NCBI GenBank assembly: GCA_023362775.1
Contig: JALMGJ010000005.1
Span: 67,781,963-67,845,962, forward strand
Direction of reading: 5' to 3'
Length of the DNA stretch: 64,000 bases
DNA from: Charina bottae
Taxonomy: Eukaryota; Chordata; Lepidosauria; Squamata; Charinaidae
A program made the position numbers and the translations under genes. Below the pieces are notes generated by a model, which worked only from the letters and a program-made list of their open reading frames with translations, was not told where the DNA came from and ran no database searches. Of this stretch, positions 34,402-44,591 are shown one piece after another (position 1 is the stretch's first letter; each line of letters starts with the position of its first letter).

Positions 34402-34670
34402 TGTAATGGTAAGTGAGAAAGACCTTGAGAGACGGACAAAGAGATGCTGCCTAGGGAATGGTCAGATAAGAGGGAGCTTTGCCCACAGCTGCATAATGGG
34501 TAAAGAACAAGGCTCAGAAAGGGCCCTCCCTAACTTCTCAAACTGTTAAAGGAGATGATGGGAGATTTGTACTTTCAGACCTGCAAGGTTCCGTTAATGT
34601 AGCCTTACAATAAAGTAGAATTAGCTCATCTGGTCGTGTTTCTTGTCTGGTCCACCTGGGAAGGTTGACA
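34402..34670 (+). mobile_element. Solo LTR, family 1
   Basis: Begins TGTAATGGTAAGTGAGAAAG and ends GGAAGGTTGACA. A perfect 5-bp target duplication, TTAAG, lies at 34397-34401 and 34671-34675. ACAATAAAGT at about 34606 is the likely polyadenylation signal. TG...CA ends with a 5-bp duplication identify an LTR. No internal region, primer site or coding sequence adjoins it. Confidence 0.9.
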
Positions 34671-34675
34671 TTAAG

Positions 34676-35413
34676 TGAGAAGCCTCCAAAAGAATGAATG
34701 GAATTAGAAATAAAAGTGTTATGTGCTTGGCTTAACACTGTTTACCCCAAAAGTGAATGGTGTGATTGGTATGTACAGTATATATGTCCTGTATGTATGT
34801 CCTTAGGGCTATTACACACTTTGAAAACATTTCATAAGAAGGGCTTCAGGCTTCAAATAATGCAAGCACAGCCCTTTTGTCCTATTTGTTAAAGAAGCCC
34901 CATTTACTCATGATTTCACACAAGGTTGGATAAAGGAGACACTTCTTTAAGGAATTCACTCCTTAAAGTTCATACAATTCTTAAATCTTACATAAATAGA
35001 TGTTATAAATAGATGCTATTTAATGAATAGCACCGAGGTTGTGCAAGGTCTAAAGCATTTCTGAATCATTTCTGAAGCGTGCCCAGTCAATACATTTAAT
35101 TCCAGGGTCAGTGGTGCCACAAAGACCTTCCTAAAGAGACGAGTCTTTTCAAATCTTATGGAGGGCATCCTCAACTCGCTGGCTGACAGGCTGTTCTATT
35201 GGAGGCACATAAAGCTTATTATATAAGGAGGGGAGCCCCCACAGAGGAATCATAAATCTTAATGTATAAATAAACTGTAAAATAGCGCTTTGCTTTGTGA
35301 ACTTAGTTAACTTGTTTGGGTAAACATTCACAGAGCAATTTCCCTACAGATTAACTTCTAATATAATATAGATTCTAATCTTCTAATATAATGCAGATTA
35401 GGTAAGCTTATAT
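34676..35413. other. No feature recognised
   Basis: No supported gene or named repeat. Confidence 0.5.
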
Positions 35414-35421
35414 ACTGTATA

Positions 35422-35846
35422 CAGGCCTCTAACTAGGGTCTGTGCCACCCGGGGCAAACATGGATTCTGTGCCCCCCCCCGCAGGGTTGAGTCCTCCCTG
35501 CACCCCCAATGCAGACCCCCCTCCACAAAGCAGCGTGGGGCTCCCCAGGGACAAGCACCCCGCTCCTGGCTGCGATCTCTCGTGCGCCCCCGGCTCTGGG
35601 GGTAGGACCTGCTGTGCTCCCGTCTGCCCATCCGGGCCGGGTGGAGTGAGCTGCCCGCGGCCAGCCCCGGGGAGCAGACGAGCCCAGACGTGCAACGCCC
35701 CAGTGGGCCTCTTCATGGGCGGTGGCGGCAGCGACAGGAGCGCAGGCCTCCCTTGGGGCTGGCCGTCAAAAGAGGCATTTTGGCGCCCTCCGCAGTGCGG
35801 CGCCCGTGGCACATGCCCCGCTTGCCCCCCCCTAGTTGCGGCCCTG
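35422..35846. mobile_element. hAT-type MITE, family E (GC-rich)
   Basis: Ends CAGGCCTCTAACTAGGG and, in complement, CAGGGCCGCAACTAGGGG. The 8-bp duplication ACTGTATA / ACTGTATG (35414-35421, 35847-35854) matches at 7 of 8. The interior is very GC-rich, giving open frames of up to 137 codons on both strands that resemble no known protein. Confidence 0.82.
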
Positions 35847-36066
35847 ACTGTATGAATTATATAAGATTCCTATACAACATCACGATAGGCACACCAAATT
35901 AGATAGCACCATATGTCTCTAGTATAAATAGATACCACTTATTAAAATTCATTTTCATGCATGCTTCTTGGCTAAATGTAATCCTTTATTATTCCACTAA
36001 ATTAGCTTACAGATGAAATCTACAGAGATCAAACATGTTTTTCAAGCCCCCTAAAAGCAGGGGCTT

Positions 36067-36617
36067 TTTTGTAGCCAAGAAATTAAACGCTGAATCATGC
36101 TGGGACATACAGCAATGATGAGTATGAATCAAATTTGGAAAAGTAAGGATGTCAGCTTGACGACTAAGTGTAGACTAGTCCGCACTATCGTGTTCCCCAT
36201 AACTACTTATGGCTGTGAAAGTTGGACGATGAAAAAGTTGGATAGAAGGAAAATTGATTCTTTTGAACTATGGTGTTGGAGGAGGCTCTTGCAAATCCCT
36301 TGGACTGCAAAGATAATGAATAAAGAAGTGTTGAAGTGCATAAAACCGGACATGTCGCTAGAAGGAAAAATAACAAAACTTAAGACTTAGTTACTTCGGT
36401 CATGTCACGAGATCAACATCGTTAGAGAAAGACATTATGCTTGGATCGGTCAGTGGCAAAAGACAACGAGGATGCCAAAGAACGCGCTGGTTGGATGTAA
36501 TCAAAGCAGACACCGCCCAAAATTTAAAGCAACTGAAAGAAGCTGTACAAGATCGGAAATCATGGAGAGAGCTGGCTTATGGAATCGCCAAGGGTCGGAT
36601 ACGACTGAATGGATAAT
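36067..36617 (+). pseudogene. BovB/RTE-like LINE C-terminal remnant
   Basis: The translation shows the typical order TTYGCESWTMKK, DSFELWCWRRLLQIPWTA, then after one frameshift near 36385 LSYFGHVTRS, RGCQRTRWLDVIK and a final RLNG before the stop. This is the region after the reverse transcriptase in BovB-like LINEs. The upstream reverse transcriptase is missing (5' truncation). It cannot be active. Confidence 0.8.
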
Positions 36618-36717
36618 TTGATTCGAAAAGCAGGCACTGATGGAGCCGGGCATAGAGTTCTAGGAAAGGAACTCCATAGCACAGGGGCCACATCCTTGGA
36701 AGGCCCTCTCTCTAGAG

Positions 36718-36943
36718 CAGGGTTTCCCAAACTGTGAGGTGTGTCTCCCTTGGGGAGGTGCAGACAGAGTCCAGGGGACATGTGAAGAACTGTTTAGTTA
36801 ATAAATCCACCTTTCCCAAAGTTTCATTGTATTGTTTTCATTGATCATTTGTGTTCATTTTGGTGTTTGGATTTTTAGGGGAGGTGTGTACATTCAGATT
36901 ACACTAAAGGGAGGTATGAGGGCAAAAAGTTTAGGAACCCCTG
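36718..36943. mobile_element. hAT-type MITE, family C
   Basis: Ends CAGGGTTTCCCAAACTGTG and, in complement, CAGGGGTTCCTAAACTTTTT. A perfect 8-bp target duplication, CTCTAGAG, lies at 36710-36717 and 36944-36951. The centre is AT-rich (AAAGTTTCATTGTATTG) and differs from the GC-rich family A. Confidence 0.9.
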
Positions 36944-36951
36944 CTCTAGAG

Positions 36952-37995
36952 TCTGCCAACTTTATTGAACGCAGTATCGGCAAGTGAACAGGGCCTCTGA
37001 GGATTATGTAGAAGTCTGTACAGTACAGGTCCATATAAGGCTAGCAAATTTTACCTTATATACTATAAGCAGTATGAGTTTTGATCTGCTTCCTGACAAG
37101 GTCCAACTATATTCCTAGCACCAATTTAAGCTGGGTTTGTTATTATTCTTAGCATGAAACCAATCGGCAGAAGCGACACAGAAAGAATGGACGAGCTTTC
37201 AGGGCTGAGAAGTACATGTAATGCTAGGGGCTTAGATAAGCACACACACACACACACAAATATCTGGGCAGGCCCAAACACAGAGAAAGCCTCCCCATTG
37301 CAAGTGTTAGTGATACAGCTGAGGTTGCTGGGAAGGGAATGTTAAGGCTAAGCAATCTTGCAGCCACTATGAGATTTTTTTTCAGCTAGTGCTTCATTTG
37401 CACTGGGAAGATTCTGCAATCAGTGAGTCTTACAGAAACTGGGCCTTTCCAAAAAGTCAAAGCCATAACCAAGATTGGTTAAGCCAGGAAGATCCAGAAG
37501 GCAGAATGATCATGGGCCACACCCTTACTGTACAGTACAGAACATTAAAAAAAAAAAGCTTCAGAAATTTTCTTTTCTGGAAAAAAAAGTGAGTCACTCT
37601 AATAGCCACATTTTAAAAAATGACACTATGTGGCAGTCAAGCTGATATTTATAATTTAATCACAAGATATAGTGTTGTGTCTTTTCTACTGATCAAACAA
37701 AAGTCACTAGAGTCAGGAGTAGGTTTTTCTACTGCTTGCTTTACTGAAACTCCCAGAACTACTTCCAGTGAGTTTGTAAGAATTACAACATACTGTATAC
37801 AGGCAGGCCAATGTAATCAAATAATGGTACAAGATCACCAGCATGCTTAATCAACCAACCAACCAACAATAGCCCAGATAAAATAGCAACAATACACATA
37901 TAAAAACAACTTTCCAAATGAATTCACAACCAGCTCTTTAGGTTCACTGTTGGAAATAATAAATTGGTAATTTATACATTGGTAACTTATACCTA
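36952..37995. other. No gene; short (AC)n at 37240-37258
   Basis: No supported gene or named repeat apart from the microsatellite. Confidence 0.5.
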
Positions 37996-37997
37996 TA

Positions 37998-38220
37998 AGA
38001 GCCAGTCTGGTGTAGTGGTTAAGGCACCAGGCTAGAAACTGGGAGATTGTGAGTTCCAGTCCTGCCTTAGGCACGAAGCCAGCTGGGTGACCTTGGGCCA
38101 GTCCCTCTCTCTCAGCCCTAGGAAGAAGCCATGGCAAGCCGCTTCTGAAAATCTTGCCAAGAAAATTGTAGCGACTAGTTGCTAGGAGTCAAAAACTGAC
38201 TCGAAGGCATGCACACACAC
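37998..38220 (+). repeat. Sauria-type SINE, variant with a different 3' body
   Basis: The head GAGCCAGTCTGGTGTAGTGG and CCAGGCTAGAAACTGGGAGA leads into CTCTCAGCCCTAGGAAGAAG, CCATGGCAAGCC and a GGAGTCAAAAACTGACTCG segment instead of the BovB-like tail. The same variant is at 51995-52226. Its CCTAGGAAG/GCCA text is what joins the two bodies in the duplicated SINEs at 5139 and 14668. Confidence 0.82.
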
Positions 38221-39532
38221 AAGTATACATGTCTCTGTTTTCTTTTGATTCACATTTATAATGGTTCCTGTTTTACAGGTAGCTCCCTTAAAGGAAAATG
38301 TAATCTCTCCAGAAAATTCAGAAATTCAGAAAATTCAGAATACCGCCATGGGTGACCCTACCAGGAGTACATGACTCCCGACGGCTTCGCTCACAGGGTT
38401 CATTGGGAACACACAAGCCCACTCACCAACATTTTGCAGATGCTCATGATGCACAGGGCTTTTTTAATGCCATAAAGGCCATCTATGGACCAACAAACGA
38501 TGGTACAAATCCCTTACGCTCAGTAGATGGTGCTAAACTTCTAAAGGACAAACAGTCTATTGCACTGCGCTGGAAAGAGCATTACTACAATCTCCTTAAT
38601 CATCACTCTACTGTGGCTGATGAAGTCTTCTTGCTAATCCCGCAAAAACAAATAAGAGATGAGCTTGCAGTACCCCCTAGTTTGGAGGAAGTCAGTAAAG
38701 CCACTAAACAAATGAAAAATAACAAAGCTAGTGGACCTGATGGGATTCCTGCTGAAGTCTTTAAAGAAGGCGGGCCTGAACTTACACAACAACTTCATAA
38801 GCTCATCGAAAAAATCTGGATGAGGGAGGAGATTTCAGCAGACTTTAGGGATGCCATAATTATCACTCTCTTTAAAAAGGGTGATAGAACAGACTGTGGA
38901 AACTATCGAGGCATCTCCCTTCTAGCCACAGCAGGCAAAATCCTGGCAAAGATCATCGCAAACCGTCTCCTATCTGTATCAGAAGACATCCTCCCTGAAA
39001 CGCAAAATGGCTTCCGCCCTTCCAGGGGAACAGTGGATATGATCTTCACTGCACGACAGCTTCAAGAAAAATGCAAGGAGCAAAATCGCCCTCTGTACAT
39101 GGCGTTTATTGATCTGACTAAAGCTTTTGATACTGTAAATTGTACTGCTCTCTGGACCATCCTTCTGAAAATCGGATGCCCTGATAAATTTGTGAACATC
39201 TTGCGGCTACTCCATGACGACATGATAGCGACAATCCTGAATAACAATGGCTCTCAAAGCGATCCATTTAAAGTGGAATCCGGCGTTAAACAGGGATGTG
39301 TTATTGCTCCAACCTTATTCGCTATCTTCATCGCTATGATTATACACCTTGTTGAAGAGTAACTTCCTACTGGTGTAGAAATTATATATCGAACAGATGG
39401 AAAGCTTTTTAATCTTAGTAGGCTGAAAGCAAAAAATAAGGTAATTACAACTTCTGTTATAGAACTTCAATATGCTGATGATAACGTAGTCTGTGCACAC
39501 TCCGAGGAAGATCTTCAAACTATCCTAAACAT

Positions 39533-39804
39533 GTATTATACTTCTCACAATGAACATGCTAATCACGCTCATCAGCCACTCGTTAACATTTCAACACAAC
39601 AAAAAAAAAACCCCACCTAATCTCCTATAATTTAGCTCTATAAATAGAACATTGCCACTCTACCTGGGCACAGAGATTTTGCTTCTATCTGTGCTCCTGC
39701 CCTCTGAAGATGCTGGCCACAGATGCTGGCGAAACGTTAGGAACCACAACTTCCAGAACACGGCCACACAGCCCGGAAGACCCACAACAGCCTATCCTAA
39801 ACAT
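39533..39804 (+). mobile_element. 272-bp insertion with hammerhead-like motif, nested in the LINE reverse transcriptase
   Basis: A 13-bp duplication, CTATCCTAAACAT, lies at 39520-39532 and 39792-39804. The length (272 = 3n+2) exactly explains the frame change between the two reverse transcriptase parts. The right end, CGGCCACACAGCCCGGAAGA then CCCACAACAGC, belongs to a repeat I recognise as common in squamates. There is no coding region. It is probably a 3' fragment of a second Penelope-like family. Confidence 0.82.
39693..39745 (+). ncRNA. Hammerhead-ribozyme-like motif, second family
   Basis: CTGAAGA (39704-39710), one extra T, stem II GCTGGC (39712-39717) with GCTGGC (39725-39730) pairing through two G-U wobbles, loop CACAGAT, then GAAAC (39731-39735) and GTT. 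Helix I: CCT (39701-39703) with AGG (39739-39741). Helix III is too short for strong single-molecule activity. The architecture equals the other family, including the single extra base after the core. Confidence 0.6.
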
Positions 39805-40099
39805 CTTTGCAGAAGCATATGAAAAGCTCGGCCTCTCGATTAACATTAAAAAAACCAAAGTGCTTTACCAGCAAGTTCGAACCAATCCCTCCGCAGCGCC
39901 ATCAATCCAGCTTAAAGGTGTGTCACTAGAAAATGTCGACCACTTTTCTTATCTCGGCAGCCATCTATCTACAAAAGCTGACATCAACGCTGAAATTCAG
40001 CATCGCCTGAGCTCTGCGAGTGTAGCTTTCTCCCGAATGAATAAAATAAAAAATGAAGTCCAATGGCTGATGATCTAACTCAGTCCTTGTATGCAGCAA

Positions 40100-40880
40100 G
40101 CACTCTAGGGCACTAGCCATTCCCAGACATGCCTACTCCTCTCCTTACCCCAAGCCAGGTGGCAGAGCCAGGTCTTCAAATTCCTCCGGAAGGCCAGGAG
40201 CGATTGGGCCAACCTCATCTCCGGGGGTAGGATGTTCCAGAGGGCAGGAGCTACTGCAGAGAAGGCCCACCTCCTGGACCCCGCCAACCGAAGTTCTCTT
40301 ACTGACGGGGTCCGCAACATGCCCTCTCTGCAGGATCGGGTGGGACGGGTTGATGTAATGGAGAAGAGGCAGTCCATCGGGTAGCCTGGCCCCATGCCAT
40401 GTAGGGCTTTAAAGGTGATAACCAACACCTTGAATTGGACCCGGAAGCAAACTGGCACCCAATGCAGCTCGCGTAATAAAGGTGTTATATGTGCCATTCT
40501 AGGGACACCAAAGATGGCCAGTGCGGCTGCATCCTGGACCAGCTGTAGCTTCTGGATACTCTTCAAGGGTAGCCCCATGTAGAGCGCATTGCAATAGTCT
40601 ATATGGGAGATAACACGGGCATGAGTGACCATTTGAAGGGCCTCCTGATACAGGAAGGGGCGTAACTGATGCACAACACGAAGCTGCGCAAAGGCCCTCC
40701 TAGCCACGGCTGTCACCTGCTCTTCAAGCAGGAGCCATGAGTCCAGGAGAACCCCCAGATTACACACCAGGCCTGTCTGGGGCAGTGCAACCCCATCCAG
40801 AACCAGAGATGACAATGTCCCTATTATACAACCTTTGATAGTCCTGCATTTTAAAGTCACAGTTTCCACCCAGAAGTTCT
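40100..40880 (-). pseudogene. L2-type LINE reverse transcriptase fragment
   Basis: An intact 254-codon frame (40105-40869, minus) shows the late RT region of L2/CR1-type LINEs: LGVLLDSWLLLEEQV, AFAQLRVVHQLRPFL, SHIDYCNALYMGLPL, KLQLVQDAAA, ITPLLRELHWVPV and the end segment LRLAGSRRWAFSAVAP, ALWNILPPEMR. The catalytic region and the endonuclease are absent, so it is 5'-truncated. It abuts the broken LINE reverse transcriptase that runs in the other direction. Being free of stops suggests moderate age only. Confidence 0.85.
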
Positions 40881-42130
40881 CCTGTTCTGAAGTTATTCCA
40901 CTGAATCTTCAACTCTCACTTTTAGGACATGCTCATAAACAATATGCATATACTATGTAATGCAGTATTTGAATAGGTGTGTAATGCCTCATCTCTGGAA
41001 AAACAGTTTATTTCCACACTGGAAAGCATCTTTTTAAGTGATCCTGTCACACACCAGCAAATAAAACAAAATAATAAAATAAAATAAAAGCTTCCTTTCC
41101 CTCATCATAAGTTATTACTGCAGCTGCTCCTGCCTGGAGGGTTCCCATAGTTACCAATGCTGGTTTTGATCGTATAATACAGCCACAATTGACATTTACC
41201 TCATGCTGAAAACTTCTAATTATTTTTTTATATAACAAAAGAAAACAACAACAATTGCTCAGCCATAAGTGTTATATCTATTAGAAGAAAAGATGTGGAG
41301 CAATACAATATGAGCATATACTGAATTGTAGTCAGTTATTGAACTGAAACAAATATTAACTTGCCCTTGATTAATAAATGACCAAATCATAATATAAATC
41401 TATCAACTGGAAGCTGTGTTTTCAAAGCATAGTTTTTAAATTACAAAGTTGAAGTTGTTAAGTGACACTCAGCACAGCTGCGACTGCCAATGAGCTGTTA
41501 GCCAATTATTACTTAATAGAAGGCCTCTGAAAAAGCAGTTGAAAGGAAAGGGAAAGTATCCTGTTTATCTGAATTTAAGACAATCCCATCCCTCAAAGAA
41601 AAGGAGAGAGAAAATACTATAAACACACACAAAAATATTGCCTGGTGCCTACCTTGTCAACCCAAGGTTGCCAACTCTAGCTCAAACCCATTCTGGAGAT
41701 TCCCTCCCTTCAATTAATGCATACACATGACCTACTGCTGGAATATATAGATAATTAAAAAGTATATGCACTGAATTAGTAATTACTAATAATATCTAAG
41801 TGTAAGGGAAGGTAAACCATTTAAGAATTAATTAATTCCCATCTGCTTATACCAACCATTCTCTCTCTCACACACACAAACCTCTCCCCACACAGAAACA
41901 TAATACATAAACACATACATACGTTACCCTTCCTCCTTCTGTGAGAGGAAGTGAGGAAATCTCAGATTTGGAAAAGACATAAAACGAACATAAAGTTCTC
42001 CCAAACTTAAAACATTATGTAGTATATTAAAACATGCTGTTCTACCTCAGCTGAAAACTGGACATTACGACAGAGCATAGCATGTACCTGAACGTGGATT
42101 TAAGTGGATTTCTCACCTTGTCCAGTAGCA
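40881..42130. other. Repeat-poor segment, possible conserved non-coding DNA
   Basis: No repeat or gene recognised apart from an A-rich run at 41058-41090. 41440-41530 (CACAGCTGCGACTGCCAATG, then TTAGCCAATTATTACTTAAT) looks like non-repeat sequence with homeodomain-like words. Conservation cannot be judged here. Confidence 0.3.
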
Positions 42131-42139
42131 CATTGCCAT

Positions 42140-42455
42140 GGAGATTAAAAGATAATGCTCTCATAGCACCTGCCCTTTGGAACATCATCCCCCCCCCCCC
42201 AATTCGTTTGGCCCCAGCCCTGCTGCCATTTCTTAAGCCCTTGAAGACCTGGCTGTGGTTGTGTGTGTGCATTGAATTAGATTGCCCTCAGGTGACATTA
42301 TGCTATTATTGTGTCATTGCTGTTTATCATTGCTATTAATTAGTTTTTGCTTTGTTGTCTGTTGGCTTTAATCTTATGTTCGCTGCCCAGAGTCACAATT
42401 GTAAATGGGCATTTACAGTATATGCATTGATTAAATAAATAAACAAACAAAGTCC
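42140..42455 (+). repeat. L2 LINE 3' end
   Basis: The translation at 42164-42250 gives an APALWNII-like segment and LKTWLWL, the L2 protein end. It is followed by a 3' UTR with CGCTGCCCAGAGTCAC and a tail of AAATAAATAAACAAAC. A short C10 run lies at 42190-42200. Confidence 0.7.
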
Positions 42456-42898
42456 AGCCAGATATGGATAGCCAATATAATGTTCACCTTTATTTTTGTA
42501 TACATATGGATATTTATTAATTATTATGTATTTATTTTCTGCATAATTGGTTATAAGTTACATTTGGGTATAGTTAGAATTGTTTAAAAACAATTTTTTT
42601 TCTTTTGGAAATAAACTGACAGAGCTAGGAAAGTGGTAATGGCTTGAAAACTTATTAGTTAAGTGTCTGAGCTGCTGAGAAGGTCAAGCTGCAGTGGATA
42701 GAGAAATGGAGCTCATTAGACTTTTTAACATGCAGAGAGCATTTCCTGTGATGCACTGCTACACAACAGATTGAGTTATGGACTGTTGGCTCAGAAGTCC
42801 TCACAGATGGAAAGAAAAATTCTACGAGAAATGGCCTAGCTCTGCTCGTGGCCTTTCATTTCGTCTGATGTCTTTCCAAGATGTCTTTTCTCATGAAG
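42456..42898. other. No feature recognised
   Basis: AT-rich; nothing supported. Confidence 0.5.
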
Positions 42899-42948
42899 AA
42901 AAAGCTGTTAACTGTAGCTTGAATCATGTCAACTGGATTTCTATTTTC

Positions 42949-42997
42949 TTAATGGAAACGTTTCGCTCCTTATCCAAGGGGCTTCTTCAGTCTGAGC
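42949..42997 (-). ncRNA. Hammerhead-ribozyme-like motif, minus arm
   Basis: Reverse complement of the motif at 44454-44504. The core CTGAAGA and GAAAC are intact; stem II has one C-A mismatch (GCCCCTT against AAGGAGC), so it is probably weaker than the copies at 2456 and 55815. Confidence 0.55.
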
Positions 42998-43087
42998 AAA
43001 GTTGGTAAGGGAATCCTAAATATGTTCCTAGGTAGCTGTGTGACCTTACACCTGGGGCTAGGTCATGGTTATATTGAGATGTAATTT

Positions 43088-43606
43088 TTAAGTCCTTTTA
43101 TCATCTAATGGAGGGTCGTTAAAAACACCATGCTGCTGTTGAGCTTCTGAAATGGTCTTAATCTTCCTAGGCACAGAAGACAACACGGGGAGGAAGATGG
43201 GGGAGAGTTTGTGCCTGAGGCCCCCACCTCTATTCAAGGAAGGATTTTCCAAGTTGGCATAAATGGATTCCTTGACCCCTCTCTCAAACCACCTATCTTC
43301 TCTGTCTAAAATGTGAACATTAATGTCCTCAAATGAGTGTCCTTTTTCTTTTAGATGAAGATAAACTGCTGACTCTGGTCCTGTGGTGTTATTTCTCCTG
43401 TGTTGTGCCATCCTCCTGTACATAGGTTGTTTGGTTTCTCCAATGTAGAGTTCAGAGCACTCCTCACTGCACTGGATTGCATAAACTACATTGCTTTTCT
43501 TATGTTTTGGAGTTTGATCTTTGGGGTGTACAAGCCTCTGTCTCAGTGTGTTGGTGGGTTTGAAATATACAGGTATGTGGTGTTTGCCAAATATCCGTTT
43601 TATCAA
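43088..43606 (-). pseudogene. Penelope-like element GIY-YIG endonuclease fragment, minus arm
   Basis: An open frame of 172 codons. It contains NVVYAIQCSEECSELYIGET (residues 39-58) and then YRRMAQHRR, the GIY-YIG-type nuclease signature with its conserved Arg, and NLENPSLNRGGGLRH near the end. In Penelope-like elements this domain follows the reverse transcriptase and nicks target DNA. The reverse transcriptase is absent, so this is the C-terminal part of a truncated copy. The frame opens at residue MIKRIFG; the true protein would start far upstream. Near-identical to the plus arm at 43876-44364. Confidence 0.85.
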
Positions 43607-43738
43607 ATATAAATAAATAAATAAATAAATATAAATATACAGGTATGTGGTGTTTGAAAAAACGTTTTATTTATGAAGGTTCTCAGTCATCCAGGTGGAA
43701 TTGTCTGTAGCTTGAATCATGTCAACTGGATTTCTATT

Positions 43739-43790
43739 TTCTTAATGGAAACGTTTCGCTCCTTATCCAAGGGGCTTCTTCAGTCTGAGC
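43739..43790 (-). ncRNA. Hammerhead-ribozyme-like motif, internal minus copy
   Basis: Same sequence as at 42949-42997, in a second, shorter minus-strand end located between the two arms. Confidence 0.55.
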
Positions 43791-43875
43791 AAAGTTGGTA
43801 AGGGAATCCTAAATATGTTCCTAAATATTCTAATTTATTTATTTATTTAATTTAATTCTAAATGTTCTAAATATA

Positions 43876-44364
43876 ATACCTGTATATTTCAAACCCACCA
43901 ACACACTGAGACAGAGGCTTGTACACCCCAAAGATCAAACTCCAAAACATAAGAAAAGCAATGTAGTTTATGCAATCCAGTGCAGTGAGGAGTGCTCTGA
44001 ACTCTACATTGGAGAAACCAAACAACCTATGTACAGGAGGATGGCACAACACAGGAGAAATAACACCACAGGACCAGAGTCAGCAGTTTATCTTCATCTA
44101 AAAGAAAAAGGACACTCATTTGAGGACATTAATGTTCACATTTTAGACAGAGAAGATAGGTGGTTTGAGAGAGGGGTCAAGGAATCCATTTATGCCAACT
44201 TGGAAAATCCTTCCTTGAATAGAGGTGGGGGCCTCAGGCACAAACTCTCCCCCATCTTCCTCCCCGTGTTGTCTCCTGTGCCTAGGAAGATTAAGACCAT
44301 TTCAGAAGCTCAACAGCAGCATGGTGTTTTTAACGACCCTCCATTAGATGATAAAAGGACTTAA
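43876..44364 (+). pseudogene. Penelope-like element GIY-YIG endonuclease fragment, plus arm
   Basis: The reading frame continues from about 43876 through the same motifs as the minus arm (CSELYIGET, YRRMAQHRR, LNRGGGLRHKL). The Met at 44029 is internal, not a true start. The stop at 44362-44364 is followed by the 3' untranslated end. In the shared 111 codons I see one amino-acid difference from the minus arm (S to P near LPVLSPVPRK). No reverse transcriptase. Confidence 0.85.
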
Positions 44365-44453
44365 AAATTACATCTCAATATAACCATGACCTAGCCCCAG
44401 GTGTAAGGTCACACAGCTACCTAGGAACATATTTAGGATTCCCTTACCAACTT

Positions 44454-44504
44454 TGCTCAGACTGAAGAAGCCCCTTGGATAAGGAGCGAAACGTTTCCAT
44501 TAAG
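44454..44504 (+). ncRNA. Hammerhead-ribozyme-like motif, plus arm
   Basis: CTGAAGA at 44462-44468, extra A, stem II GCCCCTT/AAGGAGC with one mismatch, GAAAC, then GTT. Helix I is weaker here (CATTAAG instead of CACTGAG). Confidence 0.55.
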
Positions 44505-44591
44505 AAAATAGAAATCCAGTTGACATGATTCAAGCTACAGACAATTCCACCTGGATGACTGAGAACCTTCATAGACAAAAAGCTGTTAACT

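Larger units (their letters stand above)
38352..40078 (+). pseudogene. Non-LTR retrotransposon reverse transcriptase, broken by a stop and an insertion
   Basis: The first open part (38352-39362) has clear reverse-transcriptase motifs: NNKASGPDGIPAEV, DFRDAIIITLFKKGD, NYRGISLLATAGKI, QNGFRPSRGT, AFIDLTKAFDTVN and GVKQGCVIAPTLF. A TAA at 39360-39362 interrupts the frame. Past it the same frame reaches the catalytic YADD (39472-39483), then the 272-bp insertion at 39533-39804, after which the RT end continues (INIKKTKVLYQ, then FSYLGSHLS) to 40078. The clade is unassigned; it differs from BovB, CR1 and L2. Endonuclease and 3' end are missing. The Met at 38352 is not a native start. Confidence 0.85.
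42914..44576. mobile_element. Composite Penelope-like insertion in inverted-repeat form
   Basis: A 15-bp duplication, AAAAAGCTGTTAACT, lies at 42899-42913 and 44577-44591, so the whole 1663-bp block is one insertion event. It consists of a minus-strand Penelope-like 3' part (42914-43610), an AT-rich bridge, a second minus-strand end with its hammerhead-like motif (about 43665-43830), another AT-rich bridge, and a plus-strand 3' part (43876-44576). The two long arms are almost identical over about 700 bp; transcripts would fold into a long hairpin. Ends: left TGTAGCTTGAATCATGTC, right GAACCTTCATAGAC. Confidence 0.85.

Noticed and set aside
35429..35855. Overlapping 127- and 137-codon frames
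   Set aside because: They lie inside a GC-rich MITE and resemble no protein.
43400..43612. 70-codon plus-strand frame, repeated at 43867-44052 on the minus strand
   Set aside because: Antisense shadow of the Penelope-like endonuclease frame; repeated only because the arms are inverted copies.
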